Assembly (NCBI RefSeq): GCF_009834125.1
Contig: NZ_CP047146.1
Coordinates: 4,581,501-4,645,500 of the forward strand
Origin: Streptomyces sp. GS7
GTDB taxonomy: Bacteria; Actinomycetota; Actinomycetes; Streptomycetales; Streptomycetaceae
Reading direction: 5' to 3'
DNA: 64,000 nt
Below are positions 61,646-64,000 of the stretch, piece by piece. The position numbers and the translations under genes were made by a program. The notes below the pieces were generated by a model. That model was given only the letters and a program-made list of their open reading frames with translations, was not told the origin of the DNA and searched no databases. Numbering within the stretch: the stretch's first letter is position 1; every line of letters starts with the position of its first letter.

Positions 61646-63273
61646 GGCCCTGTCTCACTTTCGGTGGTGACGGAGAGTCGTGAGGGTCGTTGACGTCGGT
61701 GTGATGGATGTCAACGAGCTTGTGCAGACGGTGTTTTCTGGTCTGTCTCCGCTGGTCATCGAGGGCGTGGTCGACGAGGGTGAGCGGATCGTGGTGCGGG
61801 CACGAACTCCGCAGGACTCCGCGGTCTGTCCGGTGTGCGGGGCGTCGTCGGGACGCGTGCATGGCTATCACTGGCGGACGGTGGCCGACGTCCCGGTTGG
61901 CGGCCGGCGGGTGGTGGTCCGTGTGCGGGTGCGGCGTCTGGTGTGTCCCACGCACGGCTGCCGCCACACCTTCCGCGAACAGGTGCCCGGGGTCCTGGAG
62001 CGTCACCAGCACCGCACAGCCCGTCTGACCAGTCAAGTCAAGGCCGTAGTCAAGGAGTTAGCGGGCCGGGCGGGAGTCCGCTTGCCGGCGATACTCGCGA
62101 TGGGCCTGTCGCGTCACACGGCCCTGCGCACCTTGTTGCGCATCCCGCTGCCCGGCGGCCGGGTACACCGCGTGATCGGCGTCGACGACTTCGCTCTGCG
62201 CCGGCGCCACCGCTACGCCACCGTGGTAATCGACGCCGAAACCCATGAGCGGATCGACGTACTGCCCGACCGCACGGCCGACACTTTGGAGGCGTGGCTG
62301 CGCGAGCATCCAGGCATCGAGGTCGTGTGCCGTGACGGCTCCACGACCTACACCCAGGCCATCCGCCGCGCCCCGCCGGACGCGGTCCAGGTTGGTGATC
62401 GCTGGCACGTCTGGCGCAACCTGTCCGAAGCCGCCCTGAGCGAGATCAAGGCGCACAGCAGCTGCTGGGCCACCGTCCTGGACGCGCCCCTGTACGACGG
62501 ACCCCGCGCACAGACCACCCTGGAACGCCGGCACCAGATCCACGACCTGCTCGACCAGGGCGTGGGCCTGCTCGAATGCGCCCGCCGCCTACAACTGGCC
62601 CTGAACACCGTCAAACGCTACGCCCGAGCCGATCGGCCCGAACGCATGCTCCGCGTCCCCAAGTACCGCGCCGGCCTCGTCGACCCCTACCGCGAGCACC
62701 TGCGCACACGCCGCGCCGAGGACCCCGCCGTCCCCATCCAGCACCTCTTCGAAGAGATCAAGGCCCTCGGCTTCACCGGCTGTCTCAATCTCCTGCACAA
62801 GTACATCAACCAAGGACGCGCGGACGCCGACCGCAGCCACACCTCCCCGCGCAGGTTCGCCCGGATGCTGCTGACCAGGCCCGACAACCTCAAGGCCGAA
62901 CATCACGAACTCCTGGCCAAGCTCACCACAGCCTGCCCCGAGATGACTCAACTCACCAACCACATCACGGAGTTCGCCCAACTCCTGACGCCTCACACAG
63001 GAAACACCGACGCGCTCGCGCGCTGGATCGTCCAGGTCCGCGCAACCGACCTGCCCCATCTGCACGCCTTCACCCGCGGCCTGGAACGAGACCACGACGC
63101 CGTGATCGCCGCGCTCACACTCCCGTACAGCAACGGCCCCGCCGAGGGCGTCAACACCAAGACCAAACGGATCGCGCGCCAGATGCACGGTCGAGCAGGC
63201 TTCACCCTGCTTCGCCACCGCATCCTCCTCGGATAGCGACACCCTCCGTCACCACCGAAAGTGAGACAGGGCC
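61646..63273 (+). mobile_element. ISL3-family insertion sequence (complete)
   Basis: A 1628-bp element with perfect 30-bp inverted ends beginning GGCCCTGTCTCACTTTCGGT (61646-61675 and 63244-63273). One transposase. The 8-bp flanks AATCTAAC and GTTCTATT differ, so no target duplication is left. The left flank (61628-61648) resembles an IS256-type end. Confidence 0.9.
61680..63236 (+). CDS. ISL3-family transposase
   Basis: A 518-residue ISL3 transposase. The N-terminal zinc-finger region has SAVCPVCGASSGRVHGYHWR and LVCPTHGCRHTFREQVPGVL. The DDE core follows: VHRVIGVDDFALRRRHRYAT (first Asp), EVVCRDGSTTYTQAIRRAPP (second Asp), and LPYSNGPAEGVNTKTKRIAR (Glu), and the C-terminal typical KRIARQMHGRAGFTLLRHRI end. 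Start at 61680 (GTG after GGAG) or 61704 (ATG). It is intact. Confidence 0.93.
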   Translation: MRVVDVGVMDVNELVQTVFSGLSPLVIEGVVDEGERIVVRARTPQDSAVCPVCGASSGRVHGYHWRTVADVPVGGRRVVVRVRVRRLVCPTHGCRHTFREQVPGVLERHQHRTARLTSQVKAVVKELAGRAGVRLPAILAMGLSRHTALRTLLRIPLPGGRVHRVIGVDDFALRRRHRYATVVIDAETHERIDVLPDRTADTLEAWLREHPGIEVVCRDGSTTYTQAIRRAPPDAVQVGDRWHVWRNLSEAALSEIKAHSSCWATVLDAPLYDGPRAQTTLERRHQIHDLLDQGVGLLECARRLQLALNTVKRYARADRPERMLRVPKYRAGLVDPYREHLRTRRAEDPAVPIQHLFEEIKALGFTGCLNLLHKYINQGRADADRSHTSPRRFARMLLTRPDNLKAEHHELLAKLTTACPEMTQLTNHITEFAQLLTPHTGNTDALARWIVQVRATDLPHLHAFTRGLERDHDAVIAALTLPYSNGPAEGVNTKTKRIARQMHGRAGFTLLRHRILLG

Positions 63274-63732
63274 GTTCTATTTACAGTCCCTGCCCCGACC
63301 GAGCTCAACGAAGACATCGGCCACCATCTCAAGAGCACCGCCGACGACTTCTCCGCCCGCCTCCTCGGCGGCGTCTGCGGCATCGCCGGCACCTTCTCCA
63401 TCCTCAACGACCTCGCCCGCTTCCTGCGGTACATGCTCGACCCCACGACCGCCCCCACAGCACCAGGCTTCGGGCCGAACTGGGTCGAGGAATCGCTCAA
63501 CGTCCAGACCGGAACCCTGGAACCCGTACGCGACCTCTTCCGGCACCCCGCCCCCGGCACCGCCCCCGCCGACCGCTCGTACGTGCACTACGGCTTCACC
63601 GGCACCGGCATGTAGATCTCCCCCAAACGGGGAACCTGGGCCGTCCTGCTGACGAACAAGCTCTACTACACCCGCGACCGCGAACCGGTGACCCGTATCC
63701 GCAACGCCTTTCGAAGCCTGGTCTTCGGTTGA
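63274..63732 (+). pseudogene. 3' fragment of a serine hydrolase (beta-lactamase-like)
   Basis: The C-terminal ~150 codons of a class-C-beta-lactamase-like hydrolase: LLGGVCGIAGTFSILNDLAR, FLRYMLDPTTAPTAPGFGPN, YVHYGFTGTGM, a TAG at 63613-63615 where the family has Trp, then ISPKRGTWAVLLTNKLYYTR and RNAFRSLVFG. The 5' part with the active-site serine is removed at the ISL3 element. The last 268 bp of the window show no gene. Confidence 0.75.
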
Positions 63733-64000
63733 CCTGCGCCATACCCGTCAGCGAGCCTCAGGCAGCCGTGAGCAGCCTCGCCGGTGAACAGGACGAGCTC
63801 GTCCAGCTCGACGCCGAGGCCGACCAACGAAGGCAGGCCGTCGCCCTCGGCATGCCGACGCGCAACCATGGATGCGGAGATTCGACCACGGAGGCGCATG
63901 CCAGCGGAAGGAGGCGATGGCAATGATGTGTACGGCTGCGGATGGGGGTGGGGTGGCTGGCTTACCATGGCCGTGACGGTGGCGTTGTTCTGGGGGCTGC

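Overview
The window has very high G+C. Its gene complement (RNHCP proteins, an LAXTG surface protein, many Tat and lipoprotein signals, a PAS/PP2C phosphatase, GlxA and YtrA-type regulators, tripeptidyl aminopeptidase, a sedolisin) together with IS256, IS5, IS630 and ISL3 elements points to a Streptomyces or close relative. The density of insertion sequences and decayed genes suggests an accessory region such as a chromosome arm or a large plasmid. That placement is inferred; no telomere, origin, tRNA or rRNA was recognised.

Layout. Positions 0.4-9.4 kb carry two tandem RNHCP genes, a quinone oxidoreductase, an HxlR regulator divergent from a small enzyme unit (CMD family, PhzF, nitronate monooxygenase, DUF3237), a two-component system and a small secreted protein. 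Positions 9.7-20.2 kb are envelope-oriented: a broken NlpC/P60 gene, a six-blade propeller protein, an atypical SDR, a wall-anchored SdrD-B protein, two secreted or lipid-anchored proteins and a Tat-type DyP peroxidase. Positions 20-30 kb hold a lipoprotein/histidine-kinase pair, a membrane Ser/Thr kinase, a secreted tripeptidyl aminopeptidase and a ricin-type lectin, separated by transposase relics. Positions 30.6-37 kb hold an enolase divergent from a MarR gene across a 13-bp tandem repeat, a GntR (YtrA-type)/membrane-protein pair and a secreted S53 peptidase.

Positions 37.1-61.6 kb lie between two 1379-bp IS256 copies in inverted orientation with identical transposases. Cargo: a halocin-C8-like bacteriocin precursor gene interrupted by one amber codon, with a small membrane protein gene beside it; decayed plasmid-type genes; a stand-alone SBD-HNH (phosphorothioate-DNA-dependent) restriction enzyme; an APH-like kinase; a GlxA/HD/RidA group; IS5, NF041680-like and IS630 elements; a PAS-PP2C phosphatase; and a drug-inactivation cluster (erythromycin esterase, Vat-type streptogramin acetyltransferase, FAD monooxygenase) with a divergent TetR gene and twin palindromic operators. 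An ISL3 element with perfect 30-bp ends, followed by the tail of a truncated serine hydrolase, closes the window.

Most interesting candidates: the amber-interrupted bacteriocin cassette, the SBD-HNH enzyme, the esterase/acetyltransferase/monooxygenase/TetR unit, and the 13-bp repeat array in front of an apparently leaderless MarR gene. Everything here comes from reading the sequence; no database search was run.
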